From positions 1 to 36,748 of the forward strand of contig JAJXUP010000004.1 in assembly GCA_021782795.1 (NCBI GenBank): DNA of 36,748 nucleotides. The letters run 5' to 3'. This DNA is from Pseudomonadota bacterium (GTDB lineage Bacteria > Pseudomonadota > Gammaproteobacteria > Burkholderiales > Sulfuriferulaceae). The position numbers and the translations under genes are program-made. Below the pieces are notes generated by a model. It was not told where the DNA came from and did no database searches. It worked only from the letters and a program-made list of their open reading frames with translations. Of the stretch, positions 1 to 9,064 are shown piece by piece. How positions within the stretch are numbered: the first letter of the stretch is position 1; each line of letters begins with the position of its first letter.

Positions 1-933
1 ATCTTCAACATGCTGGACAATGTCGTGGGTGGCTACAGCGACCGTGCGCGCAAGCTGCGTCAGGCGTTGTCGATCGCCGTCAATTATGAAGATTTCATTT
101 CCATTTTTCTCAATGGACGCGGTATTGCAGCGCAAGGACCGATACCGCCGGGCATCTTTGGCTACGAGGACGGGGAGGCGGGTATCAACCCGGTGGTGTA
201 TCACTCGGTAAATGGTCGCATCGAGCGGCGATCCCTGGATGATGCGCGCCGGTTGCTTGCCGAAGCAGGGTATCCCGGGGGGCGCGATGCGCACACGGGG
301 GCACCGCTGGTGCTGTATTATGACAATACCTTTACCGGACCCGACGCCAAGGCATACGTTGACTGGATGGCATCGCAGCTGGCCCGGTTGGGCATCCAGA
401 TGGTATCGCGCAGCAGTGATTTCAACCGATTCCAGGACAAGCTGCGTCGCGGCAACACGCAGATGTTTGTCGGCGGCTGGAACGCCGACTATCCTGATCC
501 GGAAAATTTTCTGTTTCTGTTTTACGGGCCAAATGCCAAGGTGGGCAGCAACGGTGAAAACGATGCCAATTATCATAACGCACGTTATGACGCATTGTTC
601 GACCAGATGAAATACATGCCGGACGGGCCTGAGCGGCTGCGGGTGATCCAGCAGATGATCAGTATCCTGCGCTACGATGCCCCCTGGATGTTTGGCTACT
701 TCCCGCGCCAGTACATGTTGCGTCAGGGGTGGGTTGGCCCGGGCAAGGCAAACGTGATCGCCAACAACACGCTCAAGTATGTGCATGTCGATCCGGCGCT
801 GCGCGCCCGCCAGCGGCAGGCGTGGAACCATCCGGTGCGCTGGCCGTTATTCGTCCTGGGAGGGTTGGTATTGATGGTACTGGTTTCGGCCCGGTTTGCC
901 AGCGGCATACGTGACAGGATGACCGCGCGATGA
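1..933 (+). CDS. ABC transporter substrate-binding protein, family 5 (peptide/oligopeptide type), C-terminal part; 5' end outside window
   Basis: Frame is open from base 1 (IFNMLDNVVGGYSDRARKLRQALSIAVNYEDF...). Family-5 SBP features include RQALSIAVNYEDFI, GPIPPGIFGYE, LLAEAGYPGG and FVGGWNADYPDPENFLFLFYGPN. The ATGA stop overlaps the next permease gene. Confidence 0.88.
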   Translation: MFNMLDNVVGGYSDRARKLRQALSIAVNYEDFISIFLNGRGIAAQGPIPPGIFGYEDGEAGINPVVYHSVNGRIERRSLDDARRLLAEAGYPGGRDAHTGAPLVLYYDNTFTGPDAKAYVDWMASQLARLGIQMVSRSSDFNRFQDKLRRGNTQMFVGGWNADYPDPENFLFLFYGPNAKVGSNGENDANYHNARYDALFDQMKYMPDGPERLRVIQQMISILRYDAPWMFGYFPRQYMLRQGWVGPGKANVIANNTLKYVHVDPALRARQRQAWNHPVRWPLFVLGGLVLMVLVSARFASGIRDRMTAR

Positions 934-1907
934 ATGCCTACTGGCTGCGCAGGCTGCTATATGCCATACCGATTCTGATCGGCGTGAATCTGCTGACATT
1001 CTGGTTGTTTTTCATGGTCAATTCACCGGAAGACATGGCGCGCATGCATCTGGGCAACAAACGGGTGACTGCGATGGCGATTGCGCAGTGGGAGGTCACG
1101 CATGGCTATGACAAACCCCTGTTCTACAATGCCGGCAGGAAGGGGCTGACGGCCTGGACCGATACCCTGTTCTATACCCGGTCGATACGCATGTTTGCAC
1201 TGGATTTTGGTCAGTCCGACGACGGTCGCGACATTGGCCGGGAAATTCGTGCTCGCGCCGGTCCCAGTCTGATGATTGCGCTGCCGTCGTTTCTGATTGG
1301 CCTGTGGACCAATATTGCACTGGCCCTGATGATGGTCTGGTTTCGCGCTGGTTGGCCAGATCGTCTGGGCGTGGCGCTGGCAGCCATGCTGATGTCGGTT
1401 TCGAGCCTGTTCTATATCATGGCCGGTCAGTTCCTGGTGGCGCGTCTGTGGCGACTGGCGCCGGTATCCGGATTTGTGCCAGGTATCGATGGATGGCGCT
1501 TTGTGCTGCTGCCTGTGCTGATTGCCGTGCTGTCTGGCATCGGCAATGGCAGCCGCTGGTACCGCAGCATCTTTCTCGAGGAAGCTGGAAAGGATTATGT
1601 GCGCACCGCGCGTGCCAAGGGACTGTCGGAATCGCGTATCCTGTTCCGTCATGTGTTGCGTAACGGACTGATTCCGGTGGTGACCAGTACCGTGGCGGTG
1701 TTGCCGCTGCTGTTCATGGGCAGCCTGCTGACAGAATCGTTCTTTGGTATCCCCGGTCTGGGCTCGTATGTGGTGGACGCCATCGCTGCGCAGGATTTTT
1801 CCGTGGTACGCGCCATGGTGTTTATCGGCACGGTGTTGTACCTGATCGGGCTGTGGCTGACCGATCTTGCCTACGGCTGGGTTGATCCGCGGGTGAGGTT
1901 GTCATGA
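930..1907 (+). CDS. ABC transporter permease (DppB/OppB/YejB-like)
   Basis: Starts YWLRRLLYAIPILIGVNLLTFWLFF; EAA-loop region EEAGKDYVRTARAKGLSESRILFRHVLRNGLIPVVT; multiple TM segments. Confidence 0.93.
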   Translation: MNAYWLRRLLYAIPILIGVNLLTFWLFFMVNSPEDMARMHLGNKRVTAMAIAQWEVTHGYDKPLFYNAGRKGLTAWTDTLFYTRSIRMFALDFGQSDDGRDIGREIRARAGPSLMIALPSFLIGLWTNIALALMMVWFRAGWPDRLGVALAAMLMSVSSLFYIMAGQFLVARLWRLAPVSGFVPGIDGWRFVLLPVLIAVLSGIGNGSRWYRSIFLEEAGKDYVRTARAKGLSESRILFRHVLRNGLIPVVTSTVAVLPLLFMGSLLTESFFGIPGLGSYVVDAIAAQDFSVVRAMVFIGTVLYLIGLWLTDLAYGWVDPRVRLS

Positions 1908-3241
1908 TGGGCATTCATCCGGTGATATTGTGGACCGACGCGCTGGTCTGGCTGCTGGTCGCAGGATTTGCATTTGCACTGGCGCGGCGCGACAGTGGGC
2001 TGCGCAAGGGGGTGGCACGGTTGACGCGCGCGCCGGTGGCCGTGGCCAGTGGCATGGTGCTGGTCGCCTATCTTGGCGTGACGCTGCTCGATTCGTTGCA
2101 TTTTCATCCGGCAGCCGGCGATTCCGGTGTGGTCAGTGTATTTGATCTGCTATTGCGGCCGTTGCAACGGGTGAGCGAAAAAACCTATTCGGCGCCGTTG
2201 GCGGACCGGCTGTTCGTGCAGGAACAGGTGCTGCGGCCAGATGGCCACCAGCAGCGCGTCTATCCGCTGTTGGCCATCGTTGCGCAGCAGGCGCATGGGC
2301 ATGCGCAACCGGCCGCAGCAGTATGGTACGGTGTATTGCAGGGACTCGGGCTGGCTGGCGCAAGTGCCGCATCGGTCCTGATCTGGTTTCGCCGCAGGCG
2401 AGCGGCGCGAGCTGCATTGCCACCGCTGGCCTGGCGCACGGCGCTGGTGATGTGGACGGTAGGGTGTGTGTTGTTTGCGGTGACAGTGCAGCTTGCCGCT
2501 TCATGGCATGTGTTTGGCACCGACAAAGTGGGTCAGGATGTGCTGTATCAGTCGCTCAAGAGCATTCGTACCGATTTCCTGTTCGGCTTGCTGACCACGC
2601 TGGCGACACTGCCGCTAGCCGTCGGACTGGGGGTGGCCGCAGGCTATTTTGGTGGCTGGATCGACGATATCATCCAGTATGTCTACACCACGCTGAATGC
2701 CATTCCCGGCATTTTGCTGATTGCTGCGGCAGTACTGCTGATGCAAGGTTATATCGAAGTGCATGCCGCCCATTTTGACAGTCTGGCACTGCGCGCCGAT
2801 TTTCGCCTGCTGTTTCTGTGCGCCATTCTTGGCGTGACCAGCTGGACCGGGCTGTGCCGGTTGCTGCGCGCCGAAACCCTCAAGCTGCGCGAACTCGAAT
2901 ACGTGCAGGCAGCGCGCTCTTTCGGCGTGTCCGACTGGCGCATCATGTGGCGCCACATCCTGCCCAATCTCACCCACCTGGTGCTGATCAGCGTGGTCAT
3001 GGACTTTTCTTCGCTGGTGCTGGTGGAAGCGGTGCTGTCCTACCTGGGGCTGGGTGTCGATCCATCAGTGCCGAGCTGGGGCAACATGATCAATGCAGCC
3101 CAGCTCGAACTCGCACGCGAACCGGTGGTGTGGTGGCCGTTGACCGCGGCATTCAGCCTGATGTTCGTGCTGGTGTTGTCGGCCAACCTGTTTGCCGACA
3201 GCGTGCGCGAGGCGTTTGACCCGCTTGGAAGCCGTTCATGA
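1904..3241 (+). CDS. ABC transporter permease (DppC/OppC/YejE-like) with a large soluble insert after TM1-2
   Basis: GTDKVGQDVLYQSLKSIRTDFLFGLL and the EAA loop LRELEYVQAARSFGVSDWRIMWRHILPNLTHLVLI, then EAVLSYLGLGVDPSVPSWGNMI. ATGA overlap with the upstream gene. Confidence 0.92.
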   Translation: MMGIHPVILWTDALVWLLVAGFAFALARRDSGLRKGVARLTRAPVAVASGMVLVAYLGVTLLDSLHFHPAAGDSGVVSVFDLLLRPLQRVSEKTYSAPLADRLFVQEQVLRPDGHQQRVYPLLAIVAQQAHGHAQPAAAVWYGVLQGLGLAGASAASVLIWFRRRRAARAALPPLAWRTALVMWTVGCVLFAVTVQLAASWHVFGTDKVGQDVLYQSLKSIRTDFLFGLLTTLATLPLAVGLGVAAGYFGGWIDDIIQYVYTTLNAIPGILLIAAAVLLMQGYIEVHAAHFDSLALRADFRLLFLCAILGVTSWTGLCRLLRAETLKLRELEYVQAARSFGVSDWRIMWRHILPNLTHLVLISVVMDFSSLVLVEAVLSYLGLGVDPSVPSWGNMINAAQLELAREPVVWWPLTAAFSLMFVLVLSANLFADSVREAFDPLGSRS

Positions 3242-5247
3242 GCGAAACATTGCTTGAAATCAGCGATCTGTGTGTGAGTATCGGTGATGCGCGTGTGCTC
3301 GATGGCGTCGGCTTCGGTATCGCGTCGCAGGAGACTTTTGCCCTGATCGGTGAATCGGGGTCTGGAAAATCCATGATTGCACTGGCGATCATGCGTCTGT
3401 TGCCATCCGCCGCGCGGTTTGAGGCTGGGCATGTCGGCTGGCGCGGGAGGGATTTGCTCGATGCACCTGAATCTGCGGTACGTGCGTTACGTGGTGGTGA
3501 AATCGCCATGATTTTCCAGGAACCGATGACCAGCCTCAATCCGGTGCTGACTCTGGGAGAGCAGATCGGTGAATCATTGGCGTTGCACCGCCAGTTGCGC
3601 GGCAAGGCGCTGCGTCGCGAGGCCGTCGGGCTGTTGCAGGCAGTCGGCATCGCTGAAGCGTCCGCCCGGCTGGCCGAATATCCGTTTCGCCTGTCAGGCG
3701 GCATGAAACAGCGCGCCATGATTGCCATGGCGCTGGCCGGGAATCCGCGCCTGCTGATCGCCGACGAGCCGACGACCGCGCTCGATGTCACCGTGCAGGC
3801 GCAGGTACTCGAACTGCTGCGCGAGGCGCAGCGGCGGCGGGGCATGGGTATGCTACTGATCACCCACGACCTGGGGGTGGCCGGGATCATGGCCGACCGC
3901 ATCGGCGTGCTGTATGCCGGCGAACTGGTTGAAATTGCCACGCGTGAACAGTTTTTTTCCGCCGCGCGGCATCCGTACAGCCGCAAATTGTTCGCTGCGT
4001 TGCCCGGACGGAGTGCTGCCCGACTGATGCAGATTCCTGGCAGTGTGCCTCAGGCCGGCACCCGTTTTTCCGGATGCCGTTTTGCACAGCGCTGTGATCT
4101 GGCGGAGGCGCGCTGTTTCGTCACCGTTGCGCCGTGGGTCGAAGTGGACGCCGGACATTTTGCGCGTTGCCATTTACTGGAAAAGGCGTTCATTGCATCC
4201 ACTGAAACATCTGCTGTGACGGCGCCTGTGGTCAGCAATGGCGGCGCGCCGTTGCTTGAGGTGGACCAGCTGAGTGTGGAATTTTCCCTGAGTGCCTTGC
4301 GCTGGTTTGAAGCGCGGCGGACATTGCTGGCGGTCGATCGGGTCAACCTCTATCTGCATGCCGGCGAAACATTGGCGCTGGTGGGCGAATCGGGATGCGG
4401 CAAGACCACACTCGGACGGGTGATTGCCGGATTGCAGGCCGCAGATACCGGCAGCCTGGTGCTGCGCGACAGCGCAGAATACCCGACTGATGCCGGCCAG
4501 CGCAGAATCGGTCGTGCTGGAGTGCAGATGGTGTTCCAGGATCCATTCGCATCGCTCAATCCGCGCATGCGCATCGACCACCTGCTGGAAGAAGGGATGG
4601 TGGCCATGCACGTCGAGGAGGATGCGCGGCGCAGGCGCGGGCGCCTGCGCGAACTGATGGCCCAGGTTGGTCTGCCTGAACAGGCGCTCGAGCGTTATCC
4701 GCATGAGTTTTCTGGCGGCCAGCGCCAGCGCATCGCTATTGCGCGGGCGTTGGCGGTGCGGCCGCGGTTGATCGTGTGTGATGAACCGACCAGTGCGCTC
4801 GATGTGTCTGTGCAGGCCCAGGTGGTCAACCTGTTGCGTGACATTCAGCAGCAATCGGCAGTCGCCTTGCTGTTCATCACGCATAATCTGGTGCTCGCAG
4901 GCTATCTCGCACACCGCATGGCCGTCATGTATCTCGGACGTATCGTGGAAACCGGTGCGACTGCCGATCTGCTGGAGCGCCCGTTGCATCCCTATACGCA
5001 GGTATTGCTGGCGGCGATTCCGCGTCCAGGCCAGGCAGCGGCTGGCGTCATTCGGGGCGAGGCAGCCTCGGCGCTGCATCCGCCGTCAGGGTGTGCGTTT
5101 CATCCGCGCTGTCCACGTGCGCAAACGCTGTGCACACACACCGAGCCGAGCGCGCTATCGTTTGCGGGTGGGCACATCGTGCATTGTCATTTTCCGCTGA
5201 CTGCAGATGCACAGGCCGGAGGGTCGGTCGCTGGCCTGACTCAGTGA
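3238..5247 (+). CDS. ABC transporter ATP-binding protein with two fused ATPase domains (YejF/DppDF-like)
   Basis: Two Walker A motifs (GESGSGKS, GESGCGKT), two signature motifs (LSGGMKQR, FSGGQRQR), two Walker B motifs (LLIADEPTTALD, LIVCDEPTSALD), and two oligopeptide-type C-terminal Cys motifs (GCRFAQRC, GCAFHPRC). Confidence 0.95.
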   Translation: MSETLLEISDLCVSIGDARVLDGVGFGIASQETFALIGESGSGKSMIALAIMRLLPSAARFEAGHVGWRGRDLLDAPESAVRALRGGEIAMIFQEPMTSLNPVLTLGEQIGESLALHRQLRGKALRREAVGLLQAVGIAEASARLAEYPFRLSGGMKQRAMIAMALAGNPRLLIADEPTTALDVTVQAQVLELLREAQRRRGMGMLLITHDLGVAGIMADRIGVLYAGELVEIATREQFFSAARHPYSRKLFAALPGRSAARLMQIPGSVPQAGTRFSGCRFAQRCDLAEARCFVTVAPWVEVDAGHFARCHLLEKAFIASTETSAVTAPVVSNGGAPLLEVDQLSVEFSLSALRWFEARRTLLAVDRVNLYLHAGETLALVGESGCGKTTLGRVIAGLQAADTGSLVLRDSAEYPTDAGQRRIGRAGVQMVFQDPFASLNPRMRIDHLLEEGMVAMHVEEDARRRRGRLRELMAQVGLPEQALERYPHEFSGGQRQRIAIARALAVRPRLIVCDEPTSALDVSVQAQVVNLLRDIQQQSAVALLFITHNLVLAGYLAHRMAVMYLGRIVETGATADLLERPLHPYTQVLLAAIPRPGQAAAGVIRGEAASALHPPSGCAFHPRCPRAQTLCTHTEPSALSFAGGHIVHCHFPLTADAQAGGSVAGLTQ

Positions 5248-6728
5248 ACCGGATGGCGTACGCGTGATGCGCGGTGGTGGGCTTTGCGCACGGGAGGCTT
5301 TTTCTTCGCTGGTGTATGAGCACTGCGGTGGGCAGTGGCCTTGCGCACGGCATGTACGTTGCGTTTTTTTGCCTTGCCGTGTGCGGCGGCATGGTGCTGC
5401 GCCGGGCCGGCGTCGGTGGCAGCGTTCTCCGTCTGCTGCATGGACACCTGGATGAAGGCACCGTCGTTGTCACGACCACGGATCGGTACGATCAGCGACT
5501 GGTACTCGCGAAAATGGCCCTTGCGATTGAGCTTCAGCGGGTTGTGCGCCTTGAGTTCGGCCACGCTGGTGTGGCAGCGGCGTGCGACGAGTGGCAGCGA
5601 TTCGCCGCGGTTGGCCGGACAGCCCTGCCAGCTCACCAGTGGCCGGGTGTAGTGGTTCAGGTTGGTTGTGAATGTATCGGCACGGTCGACGGGCAGCAAT
5701 ACCTGCATGCCGCTGTCGGAACGGATGACCGGTCGGCTATAGCCCGGGTTGAGCGAAAGGAAGTCGTGTACCGGCATGTTGGCAAGGCGTGCGGCCAGGG
5801 CAACGTCCATGGGTTTGTCGAGTGTGACGGTGGTGAAATAAGCCTTGTCGGGAATGCTTTCCAGGCTGATGCCGTTGGCTTGCGGATCACTGACGATCTG
5901 GCGGATGGCCAGCAGTTTTGGCACGTAATCGCGGGTTTCGTCCGGCAGGTTGAGGTCCTGATAGTCGGTCGGCAAGCCGAGCGATTCGTTACGGGCGATG
6001 GCATGCTGTACACAACCTTCGCCGCAGTTATAGGCTGCAAGCGCCAGTTCCCAGGTGCCGAACTGCTGGTGCAGTCGGGTCAGGTAGGTAAGTGCGGCAT
6101 TGGTTGCTGCGACGATGTCGCGCCGTCCGTCGTACCAGCTGGTCTCGCGCAAGCCGAAATTCTTGCCGGTCTGGGGCACGAACTGCCAGATGCCCGAGGC
6201 GTGGCTGGCAGAGTAGGCCATCGGGTTGTAGGCACTCTCTACCATCGGCAGCAAGGCAATCTCACTGGGCATGCCGCGTTTCTTCACTTCGCTGGCGATG
6301 TAGTGCAGGTAACGCTTGCTGCGATCGATCATGCGGTTGATATAGTCTGGCCGGTGGGTGTACCAGCTCAGCTGGTTGTCTACACGCCGGCTTGACTCAG
6401 GGGTCAGGGCAAAACCTTCGCGCAAGTGTTGCCACAGGTCTTCGGGTCTGGCGACAGCGGTGTTGGCGTCGAGACCGGTGCCGGGCGTGCCGGTGCTGGC
6501 GAGGCTGGTGCTGGGCGTGCTGGTGCCGGCGAGGCTGGCTCCGGCAGACGCATCACTGGCCATGGGCGTGTCGCTGCCGTCCGGTCGGCAGGCGGCCAGC
6601 GGCTCGGTGCCGATCCACTGCTGCAGCATCGAAGTCGAGGATTCGGCGGTAACGTCGGTGCCAAGGTCGGTGGGCAATCCGGCAGCAAAGGCACCCGCTG
6701 CAAACAGTCCGACACCCAGAAACAGCAT
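5241..6728 (-). CDS. mltD: Membrane-bound lytic murein transglycosylase D-like (SLT domain plus LysM-type C-terminus)
   Basis: SEIALLPMVESAYNPMAYSASHASGIWQFVPQTGKNFGLRETSWYDGRRDIVAATNAALTYLTRLHQQFGTWELALAAYNCGEG is the MltD-type SLT signature. Basic His/Lys/Arg-rich tail. The ORF is open to 7064; the start used here is the Met before the hydrophobic LFLGVGLFAAGAFAAG segment and is uncertain. Adjacent to gloB. Confidence 0.87.
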   Translation of the reverse strand: MLFLGVGLFAAGAFAAGLPTDLGTDVTAESSTSMLQQWIGTEPLAACRPDGSDTPMASDASAGASLAGTSTPSTSLASTGTPGTGLDANTAVARPEDLWQHLREGFALTPESSRRVDNQLSWYTHRPDYINRMIDRSKRYLHYIASEVKKRGMPSEIALLPMVESAYNPMAYSASHASGIWQFVPQTGKNFGLRETSWYDGRRDIVAATNAALTYLTRLHQQFGTWELALAAYNCGEGCVQHAIARNESLGLPTDYQDLNLPDETRDYVPKLLAIRQIVSDPQANGISLESIPDKAYFTTVTLDKPMDVALAARLANMPVHDFLSLNPGYSRPVIRSDSGMQVLLPVDRADTFTTNLNHYTRPLVSWQGCPANRGESLPLVARRCHTSVAELKAHNPLKLNRKGHFREYQSLIVPIRGRDNDGAFIQVSMQQTENAATDAGPAQHHAAAHGKAKKRNVHAVRKATAHRSAHTPAKKKPPVRKAHHRASRVRHPVH

Positions 6729-7067
6729 TGCCGACGTCAGCAGCTGTCGGCAGGAGCGGATGACCAGACTGCTTACGGTCGCGGTGGCAGGGAATTGCCG
6801 ATTTATTGCGCCACAGGCAGGATGACGGTCGGTCCCGGGAAGAGTGTGCTGCGTACGCCACAGGCCGTTACCGGCAACACGATGTGCCGGCGTGCAGCAC
6901 GGCAGCCGGCCGGACTGGACGTAATCGACAGGTGTGGCCAGGCTGGCGAATTGCCACGATGACTTCGGTGTCGGGCGCATTGCTTCCCGGTCGCGAAATA
7001 CGCCTTGCATTTCATTCGGCAAGGCCCATGCTGCTGTCATGTTGGAACGGATCGGCGCATGCATAGG

Positions 7068-7850
7068 TCAACGAAACTCGTTCTTCAGACTGCGTAGTAT
7101 ACTGAATACTTCGGTCGCGCTGTCAACCATGCGTCCGCTGCTGAATTCGGCATGCCGTCGCAGTTGTGGCAGATGACAGCGCAGGAAGGGGTTGGTGGCG
7201 AGTTCGGCGTCCAGCGTGGATGGCAGCGTGGGCTGGTGCCTGGCCACATGTTCGCGGTCAGCGCGCGCGCGGGCCTGCAGTGCGGCATTGTCGGGTTCGA
7301 CCGTGAGCGCGAAGGCAATATTGCTCAGGGTATATTCGTGGGCGCAGAACACCCGGGTCGCGCCCGGAAGCCGGGCCAGTTTTTCCAGCGAGTGATACAT
7401 CTGTTCGGCACTGCCTTCAAACAGGCGGCCGCAGCCACACCCGAACAGCGTGTCGCCACTGAACAGCAGGTGCTGTTCGGGAGCGTGCCAGGCGATGTGG
7501 CCGGCGGTGTGTCCGGGCACGTCGATGACCTGTAGCCGGATGCCCAGTGCATCGAGGGTGACGGTGTCGCCTTCACGCACTGGACGGTTCATGCTGGGGA
7601 TGTCCTCGTCGGCCGGGCCGTAGACGTCGATGCCGTATTGCGCTACCAGCTCGGCATTGCCGCCGATATGGTCGTGGTGGTGGTGGGTGTTGAGGATGGC
7701 GCAGGGGGTGAGGCCGTTGCGCTCGAGAAATGCGCGTACCGGCGCGGCATCGCCCGGATCGACCAGCGCTGCCTGATGCCGGTTGTGAATGGCCCAGATA
7801 TAATTGTCCCGAAATGCCGGGATCGGGCTGACATGAATTTCAGTATCCAT
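7068..7850 (-). CDS. gloB: Hydroxyacylglutathione hydrolase (glyoxalase II)
   Basis: MDTEIHVSPIPAFRDNYIWAI...NTHHHHDHIGGN...GHTAGHIAW...FSGDTLFGCGCGRLFEGSAEQMY...FCAHEYTLSN. Start Met located at 7850. Confidence 0.96.
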   Translation of the reverse strand: MDTEIHVSPIPAFRDNYIWAIHNRHQAALVDPGDAAPVRAFLERNGLTPCAILNTHHHHDHIGGNAELVAQYGIDVYGPADEDIPSMNRPVREGDTVTLDALGIRLQVIDVPGHTAGHIAWHAPEQHLLFSGDTLFGCGCGRLFEGSAEQMYHSLEKLARLPGATRVFCAHEYTLSNIAFALTVEPDNAALQARARADREHVARHQPTLPSTLDAELATNPFLRCHLPQLRRHAEFSSGRMVDSATEVFSILRSLKNEFR

Positions 7851-7865
7851 TGGCGCTATGATAGC

Positions 7866-8600
7866 ATGACCGACCGTTACAGTTCTTTTGCAGAATGGTT
7901 TGCCAGCACTGACGGGGAATACCTGCGCAGTCGTGAGCAGATCATCCTTGATGCCATGACGGCCGACCTGTTCGGCTTCAATGCGGTGCAGGTCGGGCTG
8001 CGCAATGTCGATCTGCTGCGCGCGAGCCGGATCAAGCACCGCTATCGTCTTGACGTTGCGGTAGGCGCGGACCTGCTCGCCGATCCGGCACGTTTGCCGT
8101 TTGCCGGTCAGTCGATCGACCTGCTGGTGTTGCCACATGCGCTTGAATTTTTCCCCTATCCGCACCAGATTCTGCGCGAAGCAGAACGTGTGCTGATCCC
8201 GGAGGGCAATCTGCTGATCAGTGGCTTCAACCCGTGGAGCCTGTGGGGGGTGTATTACCGGTACAAGCGTGCCCGGGGCAATTTCGTCTGGGAGGACCGT
8301 TTCGTCAGTCTGCACAGGCTGCGCGACTGGCTGTCGCTGATCGGCTGCGAGCAGCAGGACTGCCGCAGCTGTTGTTTTGTGCCGCCTTTGGCACAAACGG
8401 GGTGGGTGCGCTGGTTCGAATGGCTCGAGACGGCAGGCGAGCACTGGTGGGCGAAGGGAGGCGGCGTATATTTCGTGCATGCGGTGAAGCGGGTGCACGG
8501 CATGCGACTGATTTTGCCGGACTGGCAGGATCGTCGCGATCTTGGAAGATTGTTGCGCCCGGCGTCCCGGGCGCTGCAGAGCGGGAGCAGGGATGAGTGA
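7866..8600 (+). CDS. Class I SAM-dependent methyltransferase (conserved gloB/rnhA neighbour)
   Basis: [31 protein letters not shown]...[52 protein letters not shown]. Position between gloB and rnhA. Confidence 0.85.
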   Translation: MTDRYSSFAEWFASTDGEYLRSREQIILDAMTADLFGFNAVQVGLRNVDLLRASRIKHRYRLDVAVGADLLADPARLPFAGQSIDLLVLPHALEFFPYPHQILREAERVLIPEGNLLISGFNPWSLWGVYYRYKRARGNFVWEDRFVSLHRLRDWLSLIGCEQQDCRSCCFVPPLAQTGWVRWFEWLETAGEHWWAKGGGVYFVHAVKRVHGMRLILPDWQDRRDLGRLLRPASRALQSGSRDE

Positions 8601-9060
8601 GAAAGAAGGTCCGCAGGTGGAGATTTATACCGATGGAGCATGCAAGGGAAATCCCGGAGTGGGCGGATGGGGCGCACTGCTGATCAGCGGTGCGCATCGC
8701 AAGGAATTATGTGGCGCGGAGCCGATGACCACCAATAATCGCATGGAACTGATGGCGGTGATCGTGGCGTTGCAAAGTCTGAAGCAGCCGAGTCGTGTCG
8801 AGGTGCATGCCGACTCCCAGTACGTGGTCAAGGGCATGACCGAGTGGCTGTCGGGCTGGAAGCGGCGCGGTTGGCGTACGAGTGACGGCTCCCCGGTCAA
8901 GAATGTCGACTTGTGGCAGCAGCTCGACACCGCGGCATCCGGGCATCGCATCGGCTGGAACTGGGTGCGCGGTCACGCCGGGCATCCGGGAAACGAACGA
9001 GCCGATGCGCTGGCCAACGAAGGGATTGTCGCGCTCACCGGCAAGCGGGAGGGGCGCTGA
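8593..9060 (+). CDS. rnhA: Ribonuclease HI
   Basis: [22 protein letters not shown]...[16 protein letters not shown]...[14 protein letters not shown]...[20 protein letters not shown]. Confidence 0.97.
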   Translation: MSEKEGPQVEIYTDGACKGNPGVGGWGALLISGAHRKELCGAEPMTTNNRMELMAVIVALQSLKQPSRVEVHADSQYVVKGMTEWLSGWKRRGWRTSDGSPVKNVDLWQQLDTAASGHRIGWNWVRGHAGHPGNERADALANEGIVALTGKREGR

Positions 9061-9064
9061 CGCC

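Noticed and set aside
5274-6395. 373-aa + strand ORF antisense to mltD
   Set aside because: Shadow ORF; the minus strand carries the SLT/MltD signature.
6729-7064. N-terminal extension of the mltD ORF up to 7064 as real coding sequence
   Set aside because: Translation before the hydrophobic segment is Cys/His/Pro-rich and unlike a signal or domain; a downstream start is more likely, though the exact start is unresolved.
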